A DNA stretch of 61,615 nt from Bacillota bacterium (GCA_012521805.1 JAAYLQ010000127.1:1-61615), one strand, 5' to 3'. Positions 34,492 through 44,147 are shown, counted from the first letter of the stretch. Made by a program: numbers and translations. Notes: generated by a model not told the origin, from the letters alone.

Positions 34492-35826
34492 ATGAGCAAT
34501 ATAAATACTAACCAGGAACGTAAATTTTACCTCAAAACCATGGGTTGCCAGATGAACGAGCATGACTCTGAGGTGATTATCGGTATTCTCACAGGTCTAG
34601 GTTACAATCAAACCGAAAATCTAGAAGAAGCCGATCTAATTCTATACAATACATGCAGTGTAAGGGATAACCCTGAGCGCAAAGTATACGGTCACATCGG
34701 GGGCTTTAAGGCTTTGAAGGACAAGAATCCTGACCTGATCATTGGTATCTGCGGATGTATGCCGCAGCAGCCAGAGGAGAGGGCTAATATTATTGAGAAA
34801 CTGCCCCACGTAGACCTCATTTTTGGTACCCACAATATCCACCGCCTGCCGGAATTGTTGGAGCGGGCACTTAATGGGGAGCGGGTAGTAGAAGTTTGGG
34901 AGGATTCTCAAGAAATTATCGAGGACCTGCCGGTTATCCGCAAAAGCAGTCTCAAGGCTTATGTAAACGTTATTTACGGCTGTAACAACTTCTGCAGCTA
35001 CTGCATTGTCCCATATACCCGCGGCAGAGAAAAAAGCAGACAGCCGCAGGATGTAGTGGCAGAGATATCAAAACTAGCAGAAGTTGGTTATAAAGAAGTG
35101 ACTCTATTAGGCCAGAATGTTAATACCTATGGTGCTGATTTAGGTATAGGTACAGACTTTGCCGATTTGCTGAAGATGGTTAACGATATTTCGGGAATAG
35201 AACGGATCCGCTTCACAACCAGTCATCCCAAGGATATGAAAGAAAGCCTGATTGAAGCGATTGCGACTCTGCCGAAAGTTTGCGAGCATCTACATCTCCC
35301 TGTGCAAGCTGGCAGCGACCGGATTTTAAAACTCATGAACCGCCGCTACACTAGTGCATATTATTTAGATCTGGTGGCTAAAATAAGAGAAGCGGTTCCA
35401 AATATCAGTTTGACAACCGATTTAATTGTCGGATTCCCTGGTGAAACTGATGAGGACTTTGAAGATACGCTAGCTTTAGTTGAGAAAGCCGGTTTTTCAT
35501 CAGCATTCACTTTTATTTATTCCCCTAGAACTGGCACTCCGGCAGCGAAAATGAAAGACCAGGTGCCTGAGGAAGTTAAAAAAGAGCGCATTTATCGACT
35601 GATCGAACTGCAGAACGATATCAGCTTTAAATGGATGCAGGCTCAAGTCGGTAAAACAGAAGAAATTCTGGTAGACGAAATCATGCCAAAAACTCAGGAG
35701 CTGTCTGGCCGGACTCGTACCAACAAGCAGGTATTATTTGAGGGTTCACCTGAACTAGTTGGTCAGTTAGTCAAGGTGAAGATTACTGAAGCTAAAACAT
35801 GGAGCTTGCGAGGTGTTCTGATCTAA
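34492..35826 (+). CDS. miaB: tRNA-2-methylthio-N6-isopentenyladenosine(37) synthase MiaB
   Basis: Radical-SAM methylthiotransferase adding 2-methylthio to i6A37 of tRNA. The 444-aa product has the N-terminal UPF0004 domain with its three cluster cysteines (TMGCQMNEHDSE, NTCSVRDN, GCMPQQ), the radical-SAM CxxxCxxC (GCNNFCSYCIVPYTRG) and a C-terminal TRAM domain (LSGRTRTNKQVLFEG). ATG 34492 follows GGAGG. MiaA, which makes the i6A substrate, is encoded 4.9 kb downstream in the same direction. Confidence 0.95.
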   Translation: MSNINTNQERKFYLKTMGCQMNEHDSEVIIGILTGLGYNQTENLEEADLILYNTCSVRDNPERKVYGHIGGFKALKDKNPDLIIGICGCMPQQPEERANIIEKLPHVDLIFGTHNIHRLPELLERALNGERVVEVWEDSQEIIEDLPVIRKSSLKAYVNVIYGCNNFCSYCIVPYTRGREKSRQPQDVVAEISKLAEVGYKEVTLLGQNVNTYGADLGIGTDFADLLKMVNDISGIERIRFTTSHPKDMKESLIEAIATLPKVCEHLHLPVQAGSDRILKLMNRRYTSAYYLDLVAKIREAVPNISLTTDLIVGFPGETDEDFEDTLALVEKAGFSSAFTFIYSPRTGTPAAKMKDQVPEEVKKERIYRLIELQNDISFKWMQAQVGKTEEILVDEIMPKTQELSGRTRTNKQVLFEGSPELVGQLVKVKITEAKTWSLRGVLI

Positions 35827-35846
35827 ACGCAAAGGGAGGAATCGGC

Positions 35847-36197
35847 GTGTGGATCGACAGCAATAAAACTCTGATCATGGAACGCAATCGAGATACATGG
35901 CAGATGCCTTTGATTGATGCTTGCGGTTCAGTGGTAGGGCATGTCGTTGGTCAGATTGTGGAGCCTAAGGAATATATGGTTCGTTATTTTCTTGTGTACG
36001 ATCCCAACAGTGAGCGCAGATTTCTCCTGCCCTCGGAGTTAGTAGTAAACATTGAGAACGAAATATACTGTGAGGTCCAACCAAGTCAGATTGCAGCGCT
36101 GCCCGAATATGAGCAGAATCTAGAACGGGACCTTGAGACTCAAATCTATCAAATAATTGAACGAACTCCTTATTGGGAAGAGTCACTAGAACCCTGA
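35847..36197 (+). CDS. small protein with PRC-barrel-like segment
   Basis: 116 aa, no signal peptide or membrane helix. The central part (VGHVVGQIVEPKEYMVRYFL, RRFLLPSELVVNIENEIYC) resembles a PRC barrel, with the typical G-x-V-V-G opening and LPSxxV strand; the C-terminus is an acidic helix. GTG 35847 lies 7 nt after GGGAGG. It is 20 bp after miaB and ends in the terminator before mutS. Function not known. Confidence 0.6.
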   Translation: MWIDSNKTLIMERNRDTWQMPLIDACGSVVGHVVGQIVEPKEYMVRYFLVYDPNSERRFLLPSELVVNIENEIYCEVQPSQIAALPEYEQNLERDLETQIYQIIERTPYWEESLEP

Positions 36198-36221
36198 AAA
36201 GACTACGCAAGTAGTCTTTTT
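36197..36221 (+). terminator. terminator after the miaB operon
   Basis: AAAAGACTAC (36197-36206) pairs perfectly with GTAGTCTTTT around a GCAA tetraloop, followed by T. It begins at the last base of the upstream stop codon. Confidence 0.9.
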
Positions 36222-36291
36222 CGTTTATCCACCCTGCAGGAGTTAACTTACTAAAAAGCGAAGAAATTAGGGATTAACGGAGGTGTATATA

Positions 36292-38886
36292 GTGACTCAA
36301 ACCCCCATGATGCAGCAGTATACTCGGATCAAGTCTCAGTATCCAGACACGTTACTATTTTTCCGTTTGGGAGATTTCTACGAGCTGTTTGGCGATGATG
36401 CTAAAATAGCTGCCAAGGTCCTCGATATAACCTTAACGTCACGTGATCGCAGTAAGGAAAACCCTATTCCAATGTGCGGTGTGCCCTACCATGCGGTGGA
36501 TGGGTATTTAGAGAAATTAATTAAGCATGGGTTTCGCGTAGCCATTTGTGAACAGCTGGAAGATCCGAAAACCGCCAAAGGAGTAGTTAAGCGGGATGTG
36601 GTTCGGGTAGTCACTCCCGGCACCTATTTAGAAGCTGATGTGGAAGATAACAGTAATATTTACCTAGCTGGAATTATCCAGCGTGAATCTGAAGTTGGCA
36701 TGGCAGTAGTTGACTTGTCCACAGGGGAATTTAAAGTTACCCTGATTGATGATCCGACAAGTTTTAGAGATGAAATAACAAGAATCAAACCGGCAGAGAT
36801 TATTGTTCCAGACAATGCTGATTTTGATCTTGCACCGTACCTAGAGCAAATCAGGCCAACGATTACTAAAACAGCCCACAGAAATTGGTTTACCGATTCC
36901 TGTGAATTTCTGCTTGCAAAGCATTTCCAAGTACAAAACTTAGCGATATTGGGTCTGGACCATGAATTATTGGTGCAAAGTGCAGGTGCTGTCCTGGCCT
37001 ATCTGCAGGAAACACAAAAAGCAGCACTGCCCCACATCACCAACATCTCGAAATACTCTTTGTCTCACTATCTGCAAATTGATGCTGCAAGTTTTCGAAA
37101 CTTAGAACTGTCCCGCACAATCCGGGAAGGCAAAAAAGTCGGCTCGCTTTTGGGAGTTATTGATCAAACTGTTACCAGTATGGGCGGCAGATTGCTCCGC
37201 TCTTGGGTGGAAAAACCGTTAATTGATCCAAAAGAGATTAAAAAGCGCCAGGCTGCTGTTAGTTATCTGTACGAAAACAATCTTGTCCGTATGGAATTGG
37301 CTGGGTTATTAGAGCAGGTACAGGACTTGGAGCGTTTAACCAGTAGACTGGTCTACGGAACAGGTAACGCCCGCGATCTAATAGCCCTTAAACGTTCCTT
37401 GATGCAGATTCCGAAAATCCAAGCGCTTCTGCTTGCTCAAGAATCTGCATTAACAGAGTACTGCCATCAGCTCGACTCTCTAACAGATTTAACAGAAATA
37501 ATTGAACAGGCAATTGTGGATAACCCGCCAGTAAGCGTGCGCGAAGGCGGATTGATTAAATCTGGTTTTAGTGCAGAGCTAGATGAGCTGAGAAGGATAA
37601 ACAAGGACGGCAAATCCTGGATTGCCTCCCTTGAGGCGTCTGAACGGGAGCGGACAGGGATCAAGTCGCTTAAAGTTGGATTCAACAAGGTTTTTGGCTA
37701 TTATATCGAGGTGACCAAGGCAAATCTCCACTTGGTTCCTGAAGATTATCAGCGCAAACAAACTCTAGCTAATTCAGAGCGATATTTTACACCAGAATTA
37801 AAGGAAAAGGAAGCAATGATTCTCGGTGCTGAAGAGCGGATTACTGAATTAGAGTATGAGCTCTTCACTCAAGTGCGAGATAAGGTGAACGAACATGTAG
37901 TCGAGATTCAAACTAATGCTCATATCCTTGCTGTGCTTGATGTATTCCAATCTTTAGCGAAAGTGGCTTTGGATCAGGACTATGTGTGCCCAGAAATTAC
38001 AACCGATACCACAATTGAAATTAAGGATGGGCGGCATCCGGTAATTGAAGCAATCCAACCAAATTTTGTTCCTAATGATTTAACCCTTACCGAAGATAAA
38101 AAAATTATCCTGCTTACTGGACCGAATATGGCAGGTAAGAGCACGTTTCTGCGTCAAACTGCATTGATTGTAATTTTAGCTCAGATTGGCAGTTTTGTTC
38201 CGGCTGCTTCAGCTTCAATTGGCATTGTTGATAAAATATTTACCCGGATCGGTGCCAGCGATGACCTTAGTACCGGTCAAAGTACATTTATGGTTGAGTG
38301 CAGCGAAACAGCCAATTTAGTCCGCAATGCAACCGAACGCTCCCTGATCATTCTCGATGAATTAGGACGAGGCACAAGTACTTTTGATGGCATGGCAATT
38401 GCCCAAGCGGTAATTGAATATATTCACAATCGGGTAAAAGCCCGCACCTTGTTTTCAACCCATTACCATGAACTGACGCAGCTGGAAGAGTCACTTCCCA
38501 GTTTGAAAACTTACCAAATGGCAGTTGAAGATCAAGGCGGCAGAATCTATTTCCTCCACAAAGTAATTCCGGGCAATGCAGATAAAAGCTACGGAATCAA
38601 TGTAGCAAAGATGGCCGGGATGCCTGATAGCATTATCCACCGTGCTGAAACCCTGCTTTATAAGTTTGAAGCAGATCAGAAAAAGCCGGTGCAGCTAAAT
38701 CTCTTTCAAAGTCTACAGCATCCATTAGCAGCCGCCGCAAAGGAATCAGAGCCCCAGGCCACAGTGGTTATGTCAGCGGTGAAAGAGCAGCTGTTAAATA
38801 CTGATCTCAATGAAATTACGCCCCTCGCGGCCCTGAATCTGCTGGCGAAGCTGCAGAATATGCTGAATGAAGGTGACCAGAAATGA
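36292..38886 (+). CDS. mutS: DNA mismatch repair protein MutS
   Basis: MutS recognises mismatches and recruits MutL. The 864-aa product has the mismatch-contacting Phe-x-Glu in LGDFYELFGDDA, connector, lever and clamp domains, and the ABC ATPase with Walker A GPNMAGKST, Walker B region LIILDELGRGTSTFDG and the helix-turn-helix tail. GTG 36292 is 6 nt after GGAGGTG. It overlaps mutL by 4 bp (ATGA). Confidence 0.96.
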   Translation: MTQTPMMQQYTRIKSQYPDTLLFFRLGDFYELFGDDAKIAAKVLDITLTSRDRSKENPIPMCGVPYHAVDGYLEKLIKHGFRVAICEQLEDPKTAKGVVKRDVVRVVTPGTYLEADVEDNSNIYLAGIIQRESEVGMAVVDLSTGEFKVTLIDDPTSFRDEITRIKPAEIIVPDNADFDLAPYLEQIRPTITKTAHRNWFTDSCEFLLAKHFQVQNLAILGLDHELLVQSAGAVLAYLQETQKAALPHITNISKYSLSHYLQIDAASFRNLELSRTIREGKKVGSLLGVIDQTVTSMGGRLLRSWVEKPLIDPKEIKKRQAAVSYLYENNLVRMELAGLLEQVQDLERLTSRLVYGTGNARDLIALKRSLMQIPKIQALLLAQESALTEYCHQLDSLTDLTEIIEQAIVDNPPVSVREGGLIKSGFSAELDELRRINKDGKSWIASLEASERERTGIKSLKVGFNKVFGYYIEVTKANLHLVPEDYQRKQTLANSERYFTPELKEKEAMILGAEERITELEYELFTQVRDKVNEHVVEIQTNAHILAVLDVFQSLAKVALDQDYVCPEITTDTTIEIKDGRHPVIEAIQPNFVPNDLTLTEDKKIILLTGPNMAGKSTFLRQTALIVILAQIGSFVPAASASIGIVDKIFTRIGASDDLSTGQSTFMVECSETANLVRNATERSLIILDELGRGTSTFDGMAIAQAVIEYIHNRVKARTLFSTHYHELTQLEESLPSLKTYQMAVEDQGGRIYFLHKVIPGNADKSYGINVAKMAGMPDSIIHRAETLLYKFEADQKKPVQLNLFQSLQHPLAAAAKESEPQATVVMSAVKEQLLNTDLNEITPLAALNLLAKLQNMLNEGDQK

Positions 38887-40724
38887 ATCGAATTCAAGTG
38901 CTGCCTGATTACATAGCCCACAAAATTGCTGCTGGTGAAGTAATTGAACGTCCAGTATCGGTTGTAAAAGAACTGGTAGAAAATTCGATTGATGCGATGG
39001 CAACAAGTATTGAAGTTGAAATTATGGATGGCGGCAAAGAATACATCAGAGTCAGCGATAACGGCACAGGTATATACCGCGATGACCTGAAACTTGCCTT
39101 TTTGCCCCATGCAACCAGCAAAATCAGGACAGTGGACGATTTGTTTAACATCACGTCCCTCGGTTTCCGAGGCGAAGCACTAGCTAGTATTGCCAGCGTG
39201 TCAAATTTGATTTTGCGCTCCAGAACAACAGATACCTTGCAGGGGTATCAGATTAGTTTTAGCGAGGATAATCAGGCTGTAATTGAGCCTGTTGGCATGG
39301 ATAAAGGTACTACAGTAGAAGTTCGAAGGCTATTCTACAATACCCCCGCCAGGTATAAATTCTTGAGGCAATCAGCTACAGAACGGCGATATATCGTCGA
39401 GTTTGTCAGCAGAATCGCTGTGGCTCATCCCCACATTGCCTTTAAGCTAATTGCTGACGGAAAACTTGCGGTAAGAACCCATGGACAGGGTGAACTTAAA
39501 GAAGCACTGGCCAATATATTGGACCACCGCACGGTTAAAGACTTAGTTCCAATTGATACTAAAACCGAGTGGGGAGGAATCAGCGGTTATCTTAGTAAAC
39601 CCAGACTGACCAGAAAAAGCCGCCAGGGACAGCTGATCATCTTAAATGGCCGAATCATCGAAAGCTCACTGATTTCCAGCGCTGTGGAACGAGCTTACGC
39701 CGGAATGTTAGCCAGTAAGCAGTATCCTATCTTTTTCTTAATCCTAACAATGGATCCGAAAATTGTAGATGTCAACGTTCATCCTGCTAAAAGCCAGGTG
39801 CGTTTTCAGGATGATAGTCAGCTTTACCAGGAGATCAGCTCTGCCTGCAGAGAGATCCTCCTGGAAAGTGACCTCACTCATAAGTTAACCAGTGTGAGAA
39901 CAACCGATTCAGTACCGGAACGTAGTGAGCCACAGCAGGTTAACTTAGAATTTGAGCAGTATTTTCCCTGGCAGCCGCTTACTTGGAGTAAAGTAGATGC
40001 ATTTCTCCAAAAAGAAAAACGTATGTCAGCTCCAAGTCCATCTTTTGATTATCGTGACGAAGCATCGGCGGTAGAGGTTCAGCCTGCGGTTGAAGTTGAA
40101 CTGGAAGCTGCAGAAGATAACAAAGTTGCTGAACCAAAGACCAACATATATCAAATCAAGGATCAGCTATTGAATGGACGGATTATTGGTCAGTTTAGGC
40201 AGACCTACATTCTTTTAGAAACTACTAATGGTCTCTGGCTGTTGGATCAGCATATTATTCACGAGCGGATTATCTATGAACAAATCCTAAATAGAGAACA
40301 AGCCGCCTTTGTCCAGCAAACAATTCCGCAGACTTTACATTTCAGCAGCGCCGAGGCTGGACTTGTATCCGAACAGTTAGATAAATTAAGAGATTTAGGT
40401 GTTGAGCTGGAAGAGTTTGGCACCAATAGTTTTCTTCTACGAGGTATTCCCCAGTATTTTGCTGCCCGAGATATTATTGTTGACGAGCAGCTGATTCTGG
40501 AGCTAGTGAACGATCTATCTCAACAAAAAAACTGGCGTGAAAAAGCTGCAGTGACTCTAGCTTGCAGGAGTGCGGTAAAGGCTGGACAGCGTCTGAACGA
40601 AAGGCAAATTCATGCGCTGTTAGCTCAGCTGGCCGAAACGGAGAATCCGTTTACCTGTCCCCACGGACGACCGATTATTGTAAGAATTGAAGATAAAGAG
40701 ATTGAAAGACGTTTTGGTAGGTGA
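38883..40724 (+). CDS. mutL: DNA mismatch repair protein MutL (endonuclease type)
   Basis: GHKL ATPase with nicking endonuclease activity. The 613-aa product has the N-terminal ATPase (ERPVSVVKELVENSIDA, VSDNGTGI, LGFRGEALASI), a Pro/Glu-rich linker, and the C-terminal domain with metal motif DQHIIHERIIYE, i.e. the DQHA(x)2E(x)4E motif with Ile instead of Ala. ACRSAVKAGQ and CPHGRP complete the C-terminal metal site. Presence of this motif fits an organism without MutH. Confidence 0.95.
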   Translation: MNRIQVLPDYIAHKIAAGEVIERPVSVVKELVENSIDAMATSIEVEIMDGGKEYIRVSDNGTGIYRDDLKLAFLPHATSKIRTVDDLFNITSLGFRGEALASIASVSNLILRSRTTDTLQGYQISFSEDNQAVIEPVGMDKGTTVEVRRLFYNTPARYKFLRQSATERRYIVEFVSRIAVAHPHIAFKLIADGKLAVRTHGQGELKEALANILDHRTVKDLVPIDTKTEWGGISGYLSKPRLTRKSRQGQLIILNGRIIESSLISSAVERAYAGMLASKQYPIFFLILTMDPKIVDVNVHPAKSQVRFQDDSQLYQEISSACREILLESDLTHKLTSVRTTDSVPERSEPQQVNLEFEQYFPWQPLTWSKVDAFLQKEKRMSAPSPSFDYRDEASAVEVQPAVEVELEAAEDNKVAEPKTNIYQIKDQLLNGRIIGQFRQTYILLETTNGLWLLDQHIIHERIIYEQILNREQAAFVQQTIPQTLHFSSAEAGLVSEQLDKLRDLGVELEEFGTNSFLLRGIPQYFAARDIIVDEQLILELVNDLSQQKNWREKAAVTLACRSAVKAGQRLNERQIHALLAQLAETENPFTCPHGRPIIVRIEDKEIERRFGR

Positions 40725-40728
40725 TTTA

Positions 40729-41655
40729 ATGCAAAAACCAGTTGTTTTGGTACTGGTTGGACCAACAGCAGTTGGCAAAACAGAAACAGCTCTCACATTA
40801 GCACAAGAATTAAACTGCGAAATAATATCCGCCGATTCGATGCAAGTATACCGGGGAATGGACATCGGAACAGCAAAAGCAACTCGATATGAGCAGAGTA
40901 TAGTCAAGCATCATTTACTGGATATTATTGATCCGGATCAAAAATTTACTGCTGCGGATTACGTCAGCCTCGCTGACAGCTGCATTAAAGAGATTACCGC
41001 TAGAAATCGACTGCCGTTAGTGACCGGTGGAACCGGACTGTATATTAATGCTTTAATTGACGGATTCTTATTTCCCGATCAGGGAGAAAACAGAACAGTT
41101 CGCAATCAGCTGCAGGCGAGAGCGAAAAGCGATCCTGGTGGTCTTTATCGAGAACTGCAAGAAGTTGATCCTAAGTCTGCTGCAAAACTGCATCCAAATG
41201 ATCTGCGGCGGATTATTCGGGCACTGGAAGTATACTATACTCGAGGACAACCTATCAGCGAACTGCAGGCAAAAAAAGGCGCAGAGAAGAAATACCGTCC
41301 AGTAATGATCGGATTAAATCGAAATCGAGAACTCCTTTACCAGAGAATAGAGGCTCGAGTAGATCAAATGATCAATAACGGACTGATTGATGAAGTAAGC
41401 GACCTCCTGCAGAAATATCCTCATCAGCCCACCGCACTCCAGGCAATTGGCTACAAAGAACTGGCCCTCTATTTAAAAGGATATCTTACAATTGAAGAAG
41501 CAATAGCCCTGATCAAGCGGGAAACTCGCCGCTATGCTAAACGACAGCTGTCTTGGTTTCGCAGGGATAAACGGATCAAATGGTATGATTTGGATCAAAC
41601 AGATATAGCTCAGATAATTTTGGATACCAGAGAAAGATTAAGACAAGTCACGTAA
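40729..41655 (+). CDS. miaA: tRNA dimethylallyltransferase MiaA
   Basis: Transfers dimethylallyl to A37 of UNN-reading tRNAs. The 308-aa product has the P-loop VGPTAVGKTETAL, DSMQVYRGMDIGTAKAT, the GGTGLYINALIDG loop and YAKRQLSWFRRD. ATG 40729 follows GGTAGGTG. It lies 4 bp after mutL. In many relatives hfq follows; here a terminator does. Confidence 0.95.
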   Translation: MQKPVVLVLVGPTAVGKTETALTLAQELNCEIISADSMQVYRGMDIGTAKATRYEQSIVKHHLLDIIDPDQKFTAADYVSLADSCIKEITARNRLPLVTGGTGLYINALIDGFLFPDQGENRTVRNQLQARAKSDPGGLYRELQEVDPKSAAKLHPNDLRRIIRALEVYYTRGQPISELQAKKGAEKKYRPVMIGLNRNRELLYQRIEARVDQMINNGLIDEVSDLLQKYPHQPTALQAIGYKELALYLKGYLTIEEAIALIKRETRRYAKRQLSWFRRDKRIKWYDLDQTDIAQIILDTRERLRQVT

Positions 41656-41678
41656 CCCCAGTTTACGTGGCTTTTTTT
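41647..41678 (+). terminator. terminator overlapping the miaA stop codon
   Basis: GTCACGTAA pairs with TTACGTGGC (one G-U) around CCCCAGT, followed by a T7 tract. The miaA TAA (41653-41655) is in the 5' arm. Confidence 0.87.
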
Positions 41679-41761
41679 ATGTCTTTATGAACAAAATGTT
41701 TCAAGCTGCGTATATATATTAGGTGAGGTTGCTTTTGTTTGAGGTCTGGTGGAGGGAAAAT

Positions 41762-42703
41762 ATGGATAAGGAAGAGATTATCAATTTGGTAGAGAATGGA
41801 GAGGTTACGGTGAGTGAGGCTTTGTCCAGGTTGAGAAAGGCATACACAGGAACAGACAAAACGAAAGCAGAGTTAACCCAGAATGAAAAAGTTATGGCTG
41901 TTAAAAAGCAGCTAGACAGCTTAATTGGACTGCATTCAGTAAAAGAACTAGTTAACGAAGTCCAAGCCTTTGTCGAGATTCAGCAGCGGCGCAGCGCATT
42001 AAACTTGGCATCTGAACCGGTAGTCCTTCATATGATATTTAAGGGAAATCCAGGAACTGGAAAAACTACAGTTGCGCGGATAATTGGCCAGCTGTTTCTC
42101 GCCATGGGTGTGTTGCAGAAAGGACATTTAGTGGAAGTTGAGCGGGCTGACTTAGTAGCAGAATACATTGGACAGACCGCTCAGCGGACTAGAGAACAGC
42201 TTCGCAGAGCCCAGGGAGGAGTTTTGTTTATTGATGAAGCCTATTCCTTAGCTCGAGGGGGCACCAGAGACTTCGGCAAGGAAGCAATCGATACGATTGT
42301 AAAAACAATGGAAGATCAGAGAAACAATCTCATTGTGATTTTGGCTGGATATTCTGCACCTATGGAAGCGTTCCTGCAGACAAACCCGGGATTACGATCG
42401 CGGTTTCCCATCGTCATTTCTTTTCCGGATTATTCTAGTTTCGAGCTGTTTAGGATTGCTGAGCAGATGCTGCTGCAGCGGGAGTATCAGCTGACCAAAG
42501 CAGCCCGCCGAAAGCTTCTCCGGATCATTGAAGAACTAAAAGAACGGGATACTGAAAATTTTGGAAACGCTCGCACCGTCCGCAATATGATTGAAAAAGC
42601 AATTCGCAAGCAAGCTGTTAGACTGGTAAATATTCCCAATGCATCGCGGACCCAATTGATGGAAATTACAGAAGAGGATATCCAGGAGGTGAGCGATGTT
42701 TGA
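41762..42703 (+). CDS. spoVK: stage V sporulation protein K-type AAA+ ATPase
   Basis: SpoVK is a CbbX-like AAA+ ATPase needed for spore maturation. The 313-aa product has a short N-terminal helical part, Walker A FKGNPGTGKTTVARIIG, Walker B VLFIDEAYSLA, sensor 1 LIVILAGYSAPM and the arginine finger region NPGLRSRFP. ATG 41762 is 5 nt after GGAGGG; the frame opens earlier at 41723. A weak sigma-A-like TGAACA-N17-TATATA lies at 41688-41716. The locus miaA-spoVK-GTPase-ynbB parallels B. subtilis miaA-hfq-spoVK-hflX-ynbB. Confidence 0.85.
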   Translation: MDKEEIINLVENGEVTVSEALSRLRKAYTGTDKTKAELTQNEKVMAVKKQLDSLIGLHSVKELVNEVQAFVEIQQRRSALNLASEPVVLHMIFKGNPGTGKTTVARIIGQLFLAMGVLQKGHLVEVERADLVAEYIGQTAQRTREQLRRAQGGVLFIDEAYSLARGGTRDFGKEAIDTIVKTMEDQRNNLIVILAGYSAPMEAFLQTNPGLRSRFPIVISFPDYSSFELFRIAEQMLLQREYQLTKAARRKLLRIIEELKERDTENFGNARTVRNMIEKAIRKQAVRLVNIPNASRTQLMEITEEDIQEVSDV

Positions 42704-43308
42704 AGCGCATGATTGTACTCGGACAGCCTAACGCTGGAAAGACCTTATTTACACTTAACTTTGCAGCATATTTAGACTTGGAATCGGTAACAATCAATTT
42801 TACAAACTATGAACGGGGCTGTTACAGTAAAACACTATCAATTGCTGAAGCCAAATCACTATTGGTAAGCGATACCGCTCATCACACCCGAGATATTCAA
42901 ACGCTCACGCTTACTCTGCCGTGGGGAAAAGGAGAAAAGCAGTTTGAATTGGTTGACACTACTGGCCTAACAGATGGTATCAATCATGATGAAGAAATTC
43001 GCAGGGCAATGGCCCAAACCCTAAGATTTATGCGGCAGGCTGACATTATTTTTCATCTCCTTGATTGTGCCAGAATTGCAAAGGTTGGTCTTCTAAAAGG
43101 CATAGGGGAAATCGACTATCAGATTGCCCAATTTGGTCAGCTGAAAAGAGGGTACTTAATATTAGCTAATAAAATTGATTTACCCAATGCCAAGGACGGA
43201 TTAGAAAAAATCATACAAGAATTTCCTGGCAACCGCATTATCAGAATCTCAGCTTTAACACAAAAGGGCTTCAAGGAGGTAAAGAATTATGCCAAAAAGC
43301 TTCTCTGA
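42700..43308 (+). CDS. small TRAFAC-class GTPase
   Basis: 202-aa protein that is essentially a lone G domain: G1 LGQPNAGKTLF, switch threonines in SDTAHHTRDIQTL, G3 LVDTTGLTDG, G4 LANKIDLPNA and a G5-like RISALTQKG. It resembles Era/FeoB-type domains but lacks any KH, membrane or HflX N-terminal domain. Start TTG 42700 overlaps the spoVK stop (TTGA) and follows AGGAGGTGAG. It occupies the hflX position of B. subtilis but is far too short to be HflX. Coupled to spoVK and to a membrane protein gene. Confidence 0.72.
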   Translation: MKRMIVLGQPNAGKTLFTLNFAAYLDLESVTINFTNYERGCYSKTLSIAEAKSLLVSDTAHHTRDIQTLTLTLPWGKGEKQFELVDTTGLTDGINHDEEIRRAMAQTLRFMRQADIIFHLLDCARIAKVGLLKGIGEIDYQIAQFGQLKRGYLILANKIDLPNAKDGLEKIIQEFPGNRIIRISALTQKGFKEVKNYAKKLL

Positions 43309-43885
43309 GTGGATCAATCTGCTGCCTAGTTTTGGGGCGATCCTTTTCACTGCGGTGGCTGTAAAATGGCTGGATGATTTTATTGATGGTGAAAGCTATA
43401 CAGAATCATTTCGAGCAGGTGCAGCATACAGCCTAACAGCGATTCTGCTGGCGGCTGCCCTCGAATTTTCCCTCACCTTTGCACTATTTGCAGCCTGCTA
43501 CATCATCGGTATGTTTAACAGCTTGAAGATGCGGCTGCCTTCTGGGCTGCCGAGCTGGGCGGAATCGGTTATTGCTTTAATATTAGCGATCATTTTTAGT
43601 GGTTTTAAGCAGGTATGTTGGGCTTTACTGATCATAATCAGCGTTCAGCTGATTGATGACATTATGGACTATAAACTCGATCAGAGTCAGAACCGGTCTA
43701 ATGCAGTGCTTTATTTTGGACTGGAACGGAGCTGGATCTTGTTCTTGTTCTGCTTTTACTTATCACTGAAATTTCAGCCACTGCTCTCCGTGATCGTACT
43801 GGCCGCGGCTCTGATTACTGGAAACGTGCTGTTCAGTAAAGCAGGAGGAGGGAGAAGCCTTAATGCCACAACTAGATATGATTGA
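43289..43885 (+). CDS. polytopic membrane protein, unknown (UbiA-like aspartate motifs)
   Basis: 198 aa with about five to six membrane helices. Two aspartate clusters, AVKWLDDFIDGE near the N-terminus and QLIDDIMDYKLDQ near residue 130, resemble the paired Asp motifs of UbiA-type prenyltransferases, but spacing and length (UbiA about 280 aa) do not fit well, so I do not assign that function. Start ATG 43289 overlaps the GTPase gene by 20 bp; GGAGG precedes it. It overlaps the next gene by 23 bp. Confidence 0.6.
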   Translation: MPKSFSEWINLLPSFGAILFTAVAVKWLDDFIDGESYTESFRAGAAYSLTAILLAAALEFSLTFALFAACYIIGMFNSLKMRLPSGLPSWAESVIALILAIIFSGFKQVCWALLIIISVQLIDDIMDYKLDQSQNRSNAVLYFGLERSWILFLFCFYLSLKFQPLLSVIVLAAALITGNVLFSKAGGGRSLNATTRYD

Positions 43886-44102
43886 TCTGATCATTCTAGG
43901 GCTATTTGCAGTCTTTTATATTAGTTTTACACTAGGTTACAACAAGGGTCGCAAGCGGGGATATGCTGAAGGTGAAATTGAAAGCTTGTTAATACTGCGG
44001 GAAAAGAACTTATTATTGGGACAATGCTGTCTATGTGGGTTAAAGCAGGATTCTGATAGCTTATTACCGAATTATGGTAACTTGGATACCGAAGATTACT
44101 AA
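43863..44102 (+). CDS. small membrane protein with CCxC motif, unknown
   Basis: 79 aa: N-terminal membrane helix (LIILGLFAVFYISFTLGY), a charged stretch (NKGRKRGYAEGEIES) and a cysteine cluster (GQCCLCGLKQ) that could bind metal, then an acidic tail. ATG 43863 follows GGAGGAGGGAG within the upstream gene, a convincing ribosome site and overlap. Not recognised. Translational overlaps tie it to the spoVK-GTPase group. Confidence 0.55.
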   Translation: MPQLDMIDLIILGLFAVFYISFTLGYNKGRKRGYAEGEIESLLILREKNLLLGQCCLCGLKQDSDSLLPNYGNLDTEDY

Positions 44103-44147
44103 TCAAACGGTCGCAGAAAATCTACATTGAAGGAACGTGAATGGTAT

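Noticed and set aside
36236..36265. Sigma-H-like GCAGGAGTT-N12-AGCGAAGAA upstream of mutS
   Set aside because: One mismatch in each key core (AGGAG, GAAG) and no functional expectation; treated as chance.
43289..43885. Assignment of the 198-aa membrane protein as a UbiA prenyltransferase
   Set aside because: Asp clusters are suggestive, but length and motif spacing do not fit, unlike the clear UbiA-type gene at 56059.
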